A DNA stretch of 64,000 nt from Perca fluviatilis (Eukaryota > Chordata > Actinopteri > Perciformes > Percidae). The translations under genes and the position numbers were made by a program. Location of the stretch: positions 28,684,285 to 28,748,284 of the forward strand of contig NC_053133.1 of the NCBI RefSeq assembly GCF_010015445.1, in the 5' to 3' direction. This document shows positions 47,160 through 59,318 of the stretch, piece after piece; within the stretch, counting starts at the first letter, position 1; the number at the start of each line of letters is the position of its first letter. The notes below the pieces were generated by a model. It saw nothing but the letters and a program-made list of their open reading frames with translations. It was not told the DNA's origin and searched no databases.

Positions 47160-47980
47160 TGTAGCAGTCTAAATGTAGCCTTTATCATGCACACCAGAGA
47201 ATGGACCCACGAATACACGACTCAGGTAGGTAAAATACAAGCAAGCTAATAAAATCAGGCAACAGTGTCCAGTTAACGGCAGGCAAAGGTCAAAATCCAA
47301 GGGAAAACAGGAACTCAGGAATACAGGACACAGGGAAAAATGCTGGAAGGCTGAACACATGGAAACAGACGATCTCACACTGAGGTACAGTAACTTAAAT
47401 ACACAAGACAGGGGAGACAATGAGATACAGGTGCAACACATTATGACGAGGACAGGTAATCACACAGGTGGGAAGATATACAACAGGAAGGAAAACAAGA
47501 CAACACATTGGAGAACAGAGAACCTACAAAATGAAACAGGAAATGGGAAAGGTAACAGAAAACATGAAACAAACTGAAAACTAAAAGCTGAAACTTGACA
47601 CAGGGACGAAATGTGACAGCCTTAAAGGTTTCCACCGGCAAACCAGCAGGAGGCTTTTATTGTGAAGCAGCTACAGTAAATGAAGTGTATTGTCAGCGAG
47701 ATTCACAGTTCTTTGTTCTTGGTGCTATTCATTAAAAACAGGAGCTGCTGATGCTCAGCTTCCTCTGTTGTCAATCAGACATTTTCACTGACAGACAGTC
47801 AGAGGCTGAGAGACAAAGGAGCAATTCTGAGGCTTCTCTTTCAACAGAAAAACACAATTAAAAAAACTAAATGTAAAAATCATGATGTCTGTTTTTTTTT
47901 ACTTTGAGAAGGGATGATTACTTTATAACCTTTCATATTTGGTTTTCATTAAGTATTAATAATGAATTCTATCACAATTT
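47160..47980. other. Intron of gene 2, no gene recognised
   Basis: A/C-rich repeat-like text (GAATGGACCCACGAATACAC) like that at 37920-38260, then plain intron up to the poly-T tract. Confidence 0.45.
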
Positions 47981-48008
47981 TTTCTTTTTTTTTTTTTTTT
48001 GTTTTTTT

Positions 48009-48040
<32 letters not shown>
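47981..48040. repeat. 60-nt poly-T tract abutting the NACHT exon acceptor
   Basis: Almost pure T, broken by single G and C bases, runs straight into the AG acceptor at 48041-48042. It forms the entire polypyrimidine tract. It may be the tail of an antisense retroelement or a homopolymer expansion. Confidence 0.95.
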
Positions 48041-48041
<1 letters not shown>

Positions 48042-48042
48042 G

Positions 48043-49896
48043 AGATAAACATAAGATCAGAGTGAAGGGGACATATGAACGTGTGACTGAAGGAGCTGAT
48101 CAAACAGGAAGTGGAACCCTCCTCAACAGGATCTTCACAGCGCTCTACATCACAGATGAACTGAGGGAAGAAGTTAATACCCAACATGAGGTGAGGCAGC
48201 TCGAGACAGCGTCCAAGAAGACCCTCCATGAAACACCAATCAAGTGCTGCGACATCTTTAAAGCCTTACCTGACCAACAGAAACACATCAGAGTCGTTAT
48301 GATGATCGGTGTCGCTGGCGTTGGAAAAACCTTCTCAGTGCAGAAGTTCTGTCTGGACTGGGCCGAGGGTTTGGAGAACCAAGATGTGGATCTGGTGATT
48401 CCTCTTTCCTTCAGGGAGCTGAACTTGATCAAAGATGAGCAGTACAGTCTTCTGGAGCTGCTCCGTGTTTTCCATCCATCATTACAGGAGGTCACAGCAG
48501 AGCAGCTCGCTGGCTCTAAAGTTCTCTTCATCTTTGACGGCCTGGATGAAAGCAGACTTTACCTGGATTTCAAGAAGAGGAAGGTTGTTTCTGATGTCAC
48601 ACAGAAGTCATCAGTCAATGTGCTGTTGACAAACCTCATACAGGGAAAGCTGCTTCCCTCGGCTCTCGTCTGGATAACTTCCCGACCTGCAGCAGCCAAT
48701 CAGATCCTTCCTGCGTGTGTTGACAGGGTAACAGAAGTACGAGGCTTCACTGACGACCAGAAGGAGGAGTACTTCAGGAAGAGAGTCAGTGATGAAGAGC
48801 TGTCCAGCAGAATCATCTCCCACATCAAGACATCTAGGAGCCTTCACATCATGTGTCTGATCCCAGTCTTCTGCTGGATCACTGCTACAGTTCTGGACCA
48901 CATGTTGACTACAGACCAGAGAGGAGAGCTGCCCAAGACCTTGACTGACATGTACTCACACTTCCTGCTGGTTCAGACAAAGAGGAAGAAGCTCAAGTAT
49001 GCTGAGGGACATGAGACGAGTCCACAGGAGCTGACGGAGGCTGACAGGGAAGTTCTTCTGAAGCTGGGGAGGCTGGCGTTTGAACAGCTGAAGAAAGGAA
49101 ACATCATGTTCTACCAAAAAGACCTGGAGCGCTGTGGTCTGGATGTCACAGAGGCTTCGGTGTACTCAGGAGTTTGTTCAGAGATCTTCAAAAGAGAGAG
49201 TGTGATCTTCCAGAAAACAGTCTACTGCTTCGTTCATCTGAGCGTTCAGGAGTTTCTGGCTGCTGTCTACCTGTTCCACTGTTACACCAACAGGAACACA
49301 AAGGTACTCAGGGACTTCCTGGGAGAAGACTTCAAGCACAGGGCCTCAAACCCAGAGTCTTTTCTCAAGAAGATTTCTAAGTCTTTTGGAAAGAAAGATA
49401 GCCATGGTGAAAGTGACAATGACAATTACCCATCCCTGGATGTCATCCTGAAGAGAGCCATGGAGAAATCCCTTGAAAGTAAAAATGGCCACCTGGATTT
49501 GTTTGTCCGCTTCCTTCATGGCCTCTCTCTGGAGTCCAACCAGAGACACTTAGGAGGCCTGCTGGGTCAGACAGACAACAGTCCAGAAATCATCCAGAGA
49601 GCCATCAACAACCTGAAGGAGATGAAGAAGACCAATATCTCTCCTGACAGAAGCATCAACATCTTCCACTGTCTGACGGAGATGAACGACCACTCAGTCC
49701 ATCAGGAGATCCAAGAGTTCCTGAAGTCAGAGAACAGATCAATGACAAAACTCTCTGTGATCCACTGCTCAGCTCTGGCCTACATGCTGCAGATGTCAGA
49801 GGAGGTTCTGGATGAGTTGGATCTGAGTCATTACAACACGTCAGATGAGGGAAAGCTGAGACTGATTCCAGCTGTGAGGAACTGCAGAAAGGCTCG
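48043..49896 (+). CDS. Gene 2 FISNA-NACHT exon (NLRC3-like receptor)
   Basis: One 1854-nt exon encodes a fish-type FISNA segment followed by a NACHT nucleotide-binding domain and helical region. The Walker A loop GVAGVGKT is at 48308-48331. Walker [10 protein letters not shown] is at 48524-48550, with its acidic residues in place. The sensor-like WITSRPAAA and the winged-helix signature [14 protein letters not shown] are also present, so ATP binding looks intact. NLRs of this family are cytosolic sensors; their ligands are mostly unknown. Acceptor AG is at 48041-48042 and the donor is GCTCG/GTAAGG. Phase is 2 on both sides, so the exon joins DTK upstream (start exon) and LWNCSLSE downstream (LRR exon) in frame. 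A longer reading frame beginning in the poly-T tract (Met then Phe run) is not real. No stop or frameshift was found. Near 49380-49450 a charged linker ([12 protein letters not shown]) precedes the C-terminal helices. Confidence 0.95.
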
Positions 49897-50045
49897 GTAA
49901 GGCCAGATCAAAACTATGGGTTAAATAAAATTGGCTCTAATTTATTCCTTAATTCTGTGTGGTCACCCTTCTTTTGTTGTGAGTTTTGAGCTGGTTCATG
50001 ACAAAATGGGGGCTCGTAATATTTAGCGTTTAAGTTAGGCTTTTG

Positions 50046-50532
50046 TTACTTTAAGTCTAATCAGCTTTTTTGACTCCTGATCCCCATCTTTCAAATATTG
50101 AATTTCTGCCGATACAGAATCCCGATCCGATACTTGTCTTTGCTCTGATAAAAGAGCTGCACACTTTTTTTGTTTATAATAACTAAGTAAATAAAGTAAC
50201 TAAAATATGTCTTCAGCTTAATACATTTAACTAAGAGCAACAAGTGAGTCTTTTCTCTCAACACCAAAGTATTTCTCTGTAGGATCCCAGCAAACCTCCA
50301 ACCAAAGATTAAACAGTTCCCGCTGGACAATAAATGTTTTAAAGTGCCAGCTTCCAGGCAGTCTGGCGGTGCATCTGTGGCGCAGGGCGTGTGTGGTAAA
50401 AGGCGGTGTTCACTACAAGCTGATGTACGTGATAAGGGTAATGTAAATGGGGTAAATACCGATCCCCAATCAGCTAACAACTGCCAAAATCAGCTCCGAT
50501 CCAATACTGTGATCGGTATCGGGACATCCCTA
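50046..50532 (-). mobile_element. Partial hAT-like element in gene 2 intron
   Basis: The right end GTATCGGGACATCCCTA and internal CCGATCC/GATCCCC phrases match a widespread teleost hAT terminus (TAGGGATGTCCCGATAC) in reverse orientation. The partner terminus is missing. Confidence 0.55.
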
Positions 50533-50739
50533 CAAATTAGTATTACACCAGTTTGGTTTTGCTAATTTCCATTCCATTGAGAACCCAGACTGTCTTTCTG
50601 AATTGTTGCTGGTGTAATTGCTGGGGAGATGTTGTGTATATGTTTGAGTTTTGGTAAGTGGTTTGAGGATCATTTTTGGTCCTGGCTAGTTTGACTCACT
50701 GGTTGCATATGTTAACCTACTTATTTGTTCTTTATTCAG

Positions 50740-50916
50740 ATTGTGGAACTGCAGTTTGTCAGAGATCAGCTGTGCTCCACTGGTCTCAGCTCTCAAGGCC
50801 AACCCCTCCCATCTGAGAGAGCTGGACCTGAGTGACAACAACAAGCTGAAGGATTCAGAAGTGAAGCTGCTGTGTTCTGGATTGGAGAGTCCAAACTGTA
50901 GACTGGAGACTCTTAG
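50740..50916 (+). CDS. Gene 2 LRR exon 1
   Basis: 177-nt exon with TTTATTCAG acceptor, CTTAG/GTCAGT donor and phase 2 at both ends. It reads [18 protein letters not shown], then [18 protein letters not shown], then [11 protein letters not shown]. The following intron (TCTATCAGTTCACTTGTTTT and ACAAATCACAACAACTC) matches those after the four 2.6-10 kb exons of gene 1. This is therefore the single-copy counterpart of the expanded set. The CTTAG 3' edge also matches that of the truncated modules at 5754 and 12570. Confidence 0.9.
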
Positions 50917-51114
50917 GTCAGTTAATGTATTTTGGTTTTGTACAGTGAATATCTACCTAATTTAAATCCAAATTCATTAAATTTAGAACAAAAGTTTCAA
51001 TTTCTATCAGTTCACTTGTTTTCAGGTTTTGTCTGAGCACAAATCACAACAACTCTTTTTGTCAGTCTGAACAGTTTGTCTCTAAATCAAGCCTGGACTC
51101 AAACTGGATCAATG

Positions 51115-52217
51115 TTTGTAACGGGCATGCAAACTCCTCACCTACCGGCAAAATTTGCCGTTTTGGGAACAAAATGGGTCACCTACATGTTTTGTGCAGA
51201 TCCGATGAGACAATTATTTTGAGGGGGTGGGGGTGGTGGGGGAGGGGTTGTGCCCAGTTACTATTATAACCTCTTTGGTTTTAAAATGAACCGAAAATAT
51301 TTTTACATTTATCGTGTGTTCTGTGCTAATGCTTCCTACGCCACCTCAAATAAACACCAACGAAGAAGTCCCCACCCCACTGTACGCGTGCACGCTCACA
51401 TAGACATGCTAAATGTATTTTTATTTTTAGTCTGTTGCTTTGATTGCTATCTGTAGTTTGGTGTTTGCTTCTATTGCTTTTAAGGGTTTGTCTACATTTA
51501 TGTATGTCAAAATGAAATTCAATAAACACATTGTTTAAAAATAAATTTAAAAAACTAATATCCACTGCAGTTATCCACTAGTCAAGACACACTTTTATCA
51601 TTATCAATGTACAACAGCAACGGATAGTGTCACTGCAGAAGATATCATTGATCATTAACGTGATAATTAACTTTTAGCTAAGTTAACATGCGTGTTAGCT
51701 AACAAAGTTGGCTGTCAGTCTCCTCTCCCCACTTATGTTGACTGACATATCCGGATGCTTGTCATGAAAAACAATGTATGACATTGTTAATGTTATATCT
51801 AGTCAACTTACGTTAACTTATTATCTAACGCTTAAGGGAAGCTACGCCGATTTTCCACCGGTGTTTGTGTCATTGCAGTGAGGTTTAGCTTCCCCTCAAT
51901 TGACTAAACGTTAACTAACTTACATAACAAACTACATAATCTTTTCGAAAAAAATAGGTACTGACAGTGTGCTCCAAGTGCATCTTTAATTTAATTAATT
52001 TAACCAACTGTAATTACCTTAAAGGGATATTTCACCGATACTACCGGGTTTCTACTAAATTTACGTAAAATCAGACATTAAGAGGTTGCAGGGAGAGCAG
52101 CTGGCTGCCTGTCTGGTCGAGGAATTTAACTACAAGAGGGCATCAGAGATCTTCTTCTCAAAGTCCAGGAACATTACATCACCAAGTGTAATGTGTTATT
52201 AATTTTTACTAGTGTGA
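51115..52217. other. Intron insert in gene 2, no gene recognised
   Basis: Begins where the intron departs from its paralogues (AACGGGCATGCAAACTCC). It has a G-rich run at 51222-51247 and, at 52022-52075, a fragment matching the ends of the element at 32037-34369 (GGGATATTTCACCGATAC, CGGGTTTCTACT). Confidence 0.45.
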
Positions 52218-53378
52218 CAGGCAGCGATGCTTCTGTTCCCTCTAAGGTCTGTTTCAGAGCATCAGAGAGCAGCGCAGATATTACAACAACAGCTGAAATG
52301 TTGTGTTGCGCAAGAACGTAGTGTTTAAACTTCAGGTAGACATCCAAATAGAATACTGGCGTCTTTTGAAACAAGATTTCCAGTTTTGTAAGTTAAGATT
52401 CTTTTTTATATATTAAAAAAGACACAAATATTTAACAGGTGGTTGTCAAAGGGGGCAACTGACTCAATCTGGTTGCCAAGGGCCATTACTGTCAAGCCCT
52501 GCAAACACATACACATACACACATACTAATTGAAACAAATCAGTCACAAACATTATTGTAAATAGAACAAATAGAACTTTGTAGCGTCTCTGACTTAAAT
52601 TAGTTCACCAGTTTGATATATGATGAACGTTTAAAGCCAACATTTCCTGTGATCTACTGTCATGGTTGGTCACTTTGAACTCAACTAAGGATGTTAAATA
52701 TCTCTGTAACTTAGTTAGCATGGCCTTATGAATGATGACAGGTATGATGAGGTCTTTTAGGACCTTTACTAAGGACAGAGGGAGTCGGATGCTGTACAGG
52801 TTGGAAAGCCTCTTGAGCTAAATCTGTCATCTGTGATATTGGGCTGTATAAATAAAATGGACTTGACTATGAATGTAGGGAAAGTCAGATTTGAACTGTT
52901 AGATTAGTTTCTATGATTAGTGTCCATGTGAGGATAGTCGTGTTTTCTAGAGCTGTACAGTAAGTGAACTAATTCAATAGCAGATGTGTTCAGAAGACTA
53001 ATCTCTAACTGAAATATTAGGATGTTAGTGAGGATAAGCTACACTTCATTCACAAGACAATAAAACATGTTGATTTATAATAAACTTTAATAAGATGATC
53101 ATGTTTAACCTTTCAAAATTACGGCTTACTGTGTGTAATTAATTTAATATAACTGAATAACACTAAATAATTAACTCCAAAGTCTTTATTGAAGTAGCAG
53201 CATGTTGTCATTAATATTAATTAGCGCTCCTTTTCACTTTTTATATTTTACTGTTTTTATCCTGATCCTGTTGGGTTTCTGTTTTCTAAACCTTCTTCAG
53301 CTCTGAAAAGATTATTTAACATTGAATGATTTCAAGCAGGAACATCTTCTAAAGTGACATCATTTATTCTTTATTCAG

Positions 53379-53552
53379 ATTGTGGAATTGCGGTTTGTCA
53401 GAGATCAGCTGTGCTACTCTGGCCTCAGCTCTGAAGTCCAACCCCTCCTATCTGAGAGAGCTGGACCTGCGTGACAACAACCTAAAGGATTCAGGAGTGA
53501 AGCTGCTGTGTGGTTTTCTAGAAAGTTCACACTGTAGACTGGAGACTCTGAT
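53379..53552 (+). CDS. Gene 2 LRR exon 2
   Basis: 174-nt exon with TTTATTCAG acceptor. The donor is CTGAT/GTCAGT, so the last split codon starts AT rather than AG. Phase 2 at both ends. It reads [18 protein letters not shown], then [18 protein letters not shown], then [11 protein letters not shown]. It is paralogous to the exon at 20368 (shared LLCGFL) but one codon shorter in the loop. Confidence 0.9.
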
Positions 53553-54089
53553 GTCAGTTCACTGACTCTCTGCAGCTATTATATATATATATGTTTAACA
53601 ATTGAATTTGAATTCATGTAGAAACATACCTTTCATCCATAAAGTTATAAATGTTCTTTTTGTTCAAATTTTTGGTTCTTGTAGTAAATTTATTCTGCAG
53701 TCACAAGACTTGTGTTTGTTAAAGAAACTGTAGAAAATGTCCAGTTAGTTGTTAAAGTAAATTCATGTTTATAATTGTTGGTAAACATTTGGTTTTAAAT
53801 TGTTCACTTGCTTAAGTAGACATATTTATTTGTTTCTGTAAATTACAGTGTTTTCACAACTGTCTGATCAATGATATTGATTTTTCAGAACACACAGCTG
53901 TTTAGAGGATGAATATAATATTGATCCTTTATTGGCTGACATGATGATCCACAATGACAAAATGTTTCTACTGATTTTAGGGAAAATGTCATTGATTAGG
54001 ATGTAGTAATGTTGAACTACACATTTAAAACATCAACACATCTGATTGGATTATAAATAGAGTTTTATCTTCATTTATTCTTTATATAG

Positions 54090-54263
54090 ATTGTGTACCT
54101 GCAGTTTGTCAGAGATCAGCTGTGCTTATCTGGCCTCAGCTCTGAAGTCCAACCCCTCCCATCTGAGAGTGCTGAACCTGAATAACAACAACCTGAAGGA
54201 TTCAGACGTGAAGCTGCTGTGTGATCTGAAGGAGAGTCCATACTGTCGACTCGAGACTCTGAG
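54090..54263 (+). CDS. Gene 2 LRR exon 3
   Basis: 174-nt exon with TTTATATAG acceptor, CTGAG/GTCAGT donor and phase 2 at both ends. It reads [18 protein letters not shown], then [17 protein letters not shown], then DLKESPYC. It is paralogous to the exon at 21094 (shared DLKESP). Unlike that copy it has no stop codon across the donor, so at least one more coding exon or a longer read-through is needed to end the protein. The acceptor's pyrimidine tract is weak. Confidence 0.88.
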
Positions 54264-55511
54264 GTCAGTATATGGTTGTATTCAGTCCATGCTGGTTTCA
54301 GCAGTTTCAAACTAAACACAGTAAGTATCAAAGCAAAGATCCAGTATTTTCTGTGAACCTCCAACCTTTTCAGTGAAGCTGTGAGAGGAGAAAGAGAACA
54401 GTCAGCCAATCATGCTGCTGACTGTTCTCTCTGAACCCAACAGCAGTAAATCATCATTAAAGTGAGCTCTGTTTCTGCAGTAATGATGCGTTCAGGACTC
54501 TCAGCAGTTTATTTCCACTGTGTACTTCAGTGAAATCTGCAGAGTCCACAGACTTGATGCCCAAAGTCTCTGCAGGTCTGTGAGCTTCACTCCAACATGT
54601 TAACATGAGAGCTGAAAGGAAGCAGGCTGCGCTACACAGCCGCTCCATTTGTTTTCTGAACAGTCCCTGATGCTCTTTATACTGGATGTGCAGTGCATCA
54701 TTGACTGACAACTGATGAACGGAGTCTCTGGAAACACTAATTTATCACCACCAGACACTACGGTTATAATGTCATCACTGCATTTTTCTTTATTTTTCCA
54801 GGGAAAATTTACAGGGGTCAGTGTTTCCCACATAATTAGATTCTATTTGCACTGGTTGCTAACCCGGGGTCGGGGGTGCACACGCGGAAAGAGGTGCAGA
54901 ATTCTTATATTAATTGTACTGCAAATATTTTTGGCAACTTAAATAGCTTAAATTGCCAATCTGCCCATAGTCCCATCCTCAAGGCTATACGGGTGCCTGG
55001 GCAGTCACAGCACACAATGTAATCTTTCAACAAACAAAAACAACATAAATTTGCTCTTTGAAAAAGCAATAGATACAAGTTGTAATTCTGTTTAACAGCC
55101 AGATGCTGTTCACCTCTTTGTGACCTTCTGCATGATAGACAAAAAAATTAACTTAATTGTTACTGTAGCCTAGGTTGTTAACTTATTGAACATGAACAAT
55201 ATTCTAATGTTTGCAATTTACCCAATTGCCCTAGTGGGGATTTTGTTGTGTCCCTTACACATAAAATAACAATAAAAACACAAGTGTAATGTGTTTTTTT
55301 TTTTTTTTAAATATTGATAAATAAATTGTCAGTGATGTTGAATAGGCTGTAGACCTACAGTAGTGTAATAAAAAAGTGCTTCACATGATAAACATTTGTA
55401 TAAAATACATTAGGATCCAACAAAAATATGCAAGTAAAAAATTAAATGAAAGACCAATGAAAACCATTTCAAAGATTAAAACCTTAAACCCAATCGTGAG
55501 TCAAAAGCGAA

Positions 55512-55706
55512 TTAAAACAAGTGCATCTTCAGCTGCTTTTTAAAAGCATCAACAGAGACTGCAGAATGTAAGACAATTGGAAGGACGTTCAACAGGCTTG
55601 GAGCCACCACTTCAAAGGAACGCTCAGCTTGTGTCCACCTCAACAGATTGCCCCTACAGTTCGGCAGGCATGTGAACCGAAAATTCATTGTAAATGTAAC
55701 CATCAT
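55512..55706 (-). pseudogene. LINE C-terminal relic
   Basis: The frame reads FEVVAPSLLNVLPIVLHSA and VDAFKKQLKMHLF, like the extreme C-terminus of several non-LTR reverse transcriptases. It lies in a copy B-specific segment (55373-55660). Too short to assign a clade. Confidence 0.4.
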
Positions 55707-56394
55707 AGTGTGAAATACAGTTTAACTGATGCTGTTATGTAAAAGGGGCTCAGCAGAGAGGTGGAGAGAGACGACGTCTCTGCAGCTTATTCAGGAAGTC
55801 ACAACAATGCCCTCAAAACGTTGAGTTTCATGCGTAGGCTCCTCCCATATGGCTCGCACCAGGTGTTAAAATTAAATGTACCAAAACACGGCAAAAAAAG
55901 TATTTAATGAGACATACGAGACGTTTTTATTTTGACAGGATATGAAATTGTCTCAATTTAATACTGCTAGATGTCCGTCAGCAGTGGGTTCTCGCCGCGC
56001 CACCGGTCCCCAGAGCAGCATGGTCACCTGGAGAGTCCGGTACAGTCTGATTCTGCAAACGGAGATACCATCAGAGCTATACAGCGGAGCGTTCAGATCA
56101 GTCAAATCAGTGCCAGCTGCATACAGTAATGACTGTTGATGAGGGGTGGTTGCTGAAAATCAGACGTTTTGGAGCTCGTGATATTCCTTTGGCGCTGGCT
56201 TAAACCTCTTTAGGGGGCGCCAAAACTTTCTCTATGCAGGAAAAGGCCTGTATAAATACCGGTAATTAATTAATAATACTAACCATTAAACTCTGGTTGG
56301 ACGCCAGCCGTCTTCTCCGCCGCGAAAAAGACTGATGTGGGAAAAAGCTACTTCTTCTTCTGTGTGTTAATTAGAGGATCGCAAACCAAGTTAA

Positions 56395-57300
56395 AAGGCT
56401 GTTTTATGATTCAGTGCCAACTCCACGGCGTAACTATGCCTTCGCTCCTACAGCGTTGTGACCCTCGGAGTTTTGCATCTCTTTGCATCGCGGTGCATTT
56501 CACCCCCAGAACGCTAGGGGGTGTGTGGTTTCCGGAGGGTTATTTTAGCAAGCAAACTTTAGCACAACTGCCCACAAAGTACAGCTTGCTGGCGAAGTAT
56601 CTGCTACGCTCTGCGGTGCCCTGCAGTGTCCGGCTGCGTCCTGCTACGTCCACCTATGCTCTGCTGTGCCAAGCTACTTCCTGTAACGCCCTGCAGTGCC
56701 CTGCTATGACATGAACTACCACGACTATCATTTGTAGTCATTGTTCCATTATCTTTATTGTGACTATTATTGCCACTGTTCATCACACCCCCAACCGGCA
56801 CCATCAGACAACGCCTACCAAGAGCCTGGGTCTGCCGAGGTTACTCCCTAAAAGGAAGATTTTCATAGCCACTGTTGCACTAAATGTTTGCTCTTTGGGG
56901 AATTACTAGAATTGTTGGGCCTTTGGAAATTATAGAGTGTGGGCTAGACCTACTACTCTATCTGTAAAGTGTCTTGAGATAACTCTTGTTTTGATTTGAT
57001 ACTATAAAGAAAATTGAAAATTGAAATTGAAATATAGACACTTTAGAGTTTATTTGCAAAGCTTATGTCAGTGAACTAGCATGTTGCTACTCACCACAGT
57101 AGGCTGCTTGGAAGACTATCAACACACAGGACCAGTTGACCAATCACAGTCCTTGCGGTCTGCGTCGCCTCGATGCAAAGTTGCAAATTTTTGGAGGTGC
57201 ACATCGAGCTATGGCGGAGGGCTCGGAGAGGGTTTCGCAGCAACGCAGAGGGGTCTGCGGGGGGAACACCATTGATTCAACGCAGAAGCCTTTAGGCTCA
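56395..57300. repeat. Copy B-specific insertion
   Basis: Absent at the matching position of copy A (about 25385). Near 56956-57033 it contains GTGTCTTGAGATAACTCTTG followed by an A-rich AAATTGAAATTG tail, typical of a fish retroposon 3' end. CTGCNNTGCCCTGC-like runs at 56600-56705 are locally repetitive. Confidence 0.55.
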
Positions 57301-57957
57301 TACCGCCACCTACATTACTGTATTGGAGGGTGTAGAATAATTAATGGCATTAATTAATCTGCACGGAGGAGTTATGCACAGTCAGGTCTGTTGTGTTTGT
57401 GTGTGTGTGAGAGAGAGAGGGAGAGAAGGAGAGAGAGCATATACGGCGGTCAACATTGATTGTGTGGCGCCACAAATATATCAATGTATGGGAAACACTG
57501 GGGATACATACTGTATATCTTGTAATATGACATACAATGAACAGAACAAGCTTTGGTTAGTTAATATTTAATGTCTTCTATCCTATGTTCAAGCTTGTCA
57601 CTTCAGCTTAGCACTAGAGGCTGGATAGCCCATTAAATATATGGGCGATTTCTGTTGTGTTTGATTATTAAAAATTATTTGTAGGCTTCAGTACTTATAT
57701 CTACAGGTAATGTTTAATTGAATATACACAGAAGGGAAGATTTTCTCAGCTGAGGTGGACAGCATAGTGCTGCAGTGTTTTACTATTGCACTTTACACTG
57801 CATACATTAGCCTAGCAGCTAGCAGAGTTTCCCTCAGCTCCTAGCTTAATCCAGTTAACTACCATACCGTTGTGATACGTTGCTTCTTCACCAAAACTGA
57901 AAACTACATACCATCACAGCCCTATTTATCTCTTCTGTTGTCTTCGTCTCTCATCAG

Positions 57958-58039
57958 ATGGAAGATTATGGGTGTGAGTCCTCTCTCTCGCTCTAAGAGT
58001 GATCAGGAGGAGGATGTTGGAGGATCAGCTGAGTCCTGA
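57958..58039 (+). CDS. Possible terminal exon of gene 2
   Basis: After a CTCTCATCAG acceptor the phase of the LRR exons continues for 26 codons (WKIMGVSPLSRSKSDQ, then EEDVGGSAES) and stops at TGA 58037-58039. This would end gene 2 at about 862 residues. An alternative reading is that it is a damaged start exon of a further NLR copy: the first base after the acceptor opens an ATG (MEDYGCESSLSL then stop), and SDQEEDVGGSAES resembles the acidic [13 protein letters not shown] start. Copy A has the same segment with an early stop. Confidence 0.35.
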
Positions 58040-58117
58040 TGATCCCAAGAGCTTGAAGCAGCAGCAGCACCTCTAACTGGGCCATGTTACTGGGAGGTAG
58101 AGTGGAGAGACTGACTG

Positions 58118-59318
58118 ACCCCCAATTTCCACCAACAGCGGAACGGCTGCGGATCTGCTCCAGAACGGTGGTGGAGTCATTAGGTTTCCATTAAAGTCAG
58201 TGTGTGTATTTGTGTGTAATTGTGTGTATAATGTGTGTATTTCCACTGACTGCAGAAAGGCTGTGTTACAGCTCCGACGACCTCCGGAGCAGATACGCAG
58301 AGCTTCTATTTTTCTATTTTCTATACGCCAGAGTTTTATTTTTCAAAATAAAACATTGGGTTCACTTTCAAAATAAAATATGCCGTGCTCACGGTGGATC
58401 ATATTTCCTGCACTACACCTTGAAAACACAGCACAGAGTCGTTTCCCCTCTACTCCCAACATGGCATCATGACTTTGCGTAAATATATACGCCACTTTCA
58501 TAAAGCCAAATGGCGTGTTATTTTACGCCATTTTCAGCTATCCACGTGTATGATACATGCAGGATACAGCTGATGTAAACAGACCCACCACGTGGCCTCG
58601 ACACGTTGCGCGTTATCGCGAGAACGCGGCGTACTATCGCGAGAACAACGTCACAGCCTGTTAAGAAAAAAGAAAATGGTTGAGTTTAGGAAAAGAACAC
58701 AGGGAAAGGCTTTAGTAACAAAACAGTGACAAAAACACGGAAAATAACGACTAAAACACGCTTACGACAACAACAAATGGTTGGGTTTAGGAAAGAAACA
58801 TTGGGTAAGGCTTATTAAAAACAAAAACTTACAAAAAAAACCCGGCAAAAAACGGCAGAAAAATCGCCACACACAGGGCGCAAACCCGGCTCTCCCAGGT
58901 GAAAGTCCTGTGTTTTACCCATCCACCACCCTAACCTACCTCCTTACTCAATTCCCCGTTACTTTATACCACTCGCTACGGCGGAAATGGACTCGCAATA
59001 TAGGCCAATGCCGGCCGATTTGCGTTGATATACACGCAAAAATGCGATTATGCGTCTTGATAACACGCAAAAACGTAATACAAATTGGCGTGACATACAT
59101 ACGCCAATTCATGAGATCAGTCTGCTACTCCTCTGGAAGAAAACTGTTCTACCTGAATTTGCGAGATCTCGTGAGTTCTCGTGACTACAGCTGTCAGTCA
59201 TGGCTGCAGCCGTGCCGCAACAAATCCGACCTAGTGGGTATCGACGGATGGTGGACCACGGAGCCGATACGCAGCAGAGCTGGTCTGCAGACGTTCTGCA
59301 TTCAGTAGAAATCCAGAG
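58118..59318. repeat. Copy B-specific insertion, unclassified
   Basis: Interrupts text that is continuous in copy A (GACTGACTGAGGCTCTGCA). It begins CCCCCAATTTCCACCAACAG. It contains the repeated pair GGTTGAGTTTAGGAAAAGAA and GGTTGGGTTTAGGAAAGAAA plus CGCGAGAACGCGGCGTACTA-type DNA. Frames inside show no motif. Confidence 0.5.

Noticed and set aside
47999..48042. Start of the NACHT reading frame within the poly-T tract (Met-Phe run)
   Set aside because: The frame only extends there because TTT has no stop. The AG at 48041-48042 and in-frame joining to DTK show the exon starts at 48043.
58781..59308. 175-codon open frame
   Set aside because: Lies wholly in the copy B-specific insertion, no recognisable domain, low-complexity Lys-rich start.
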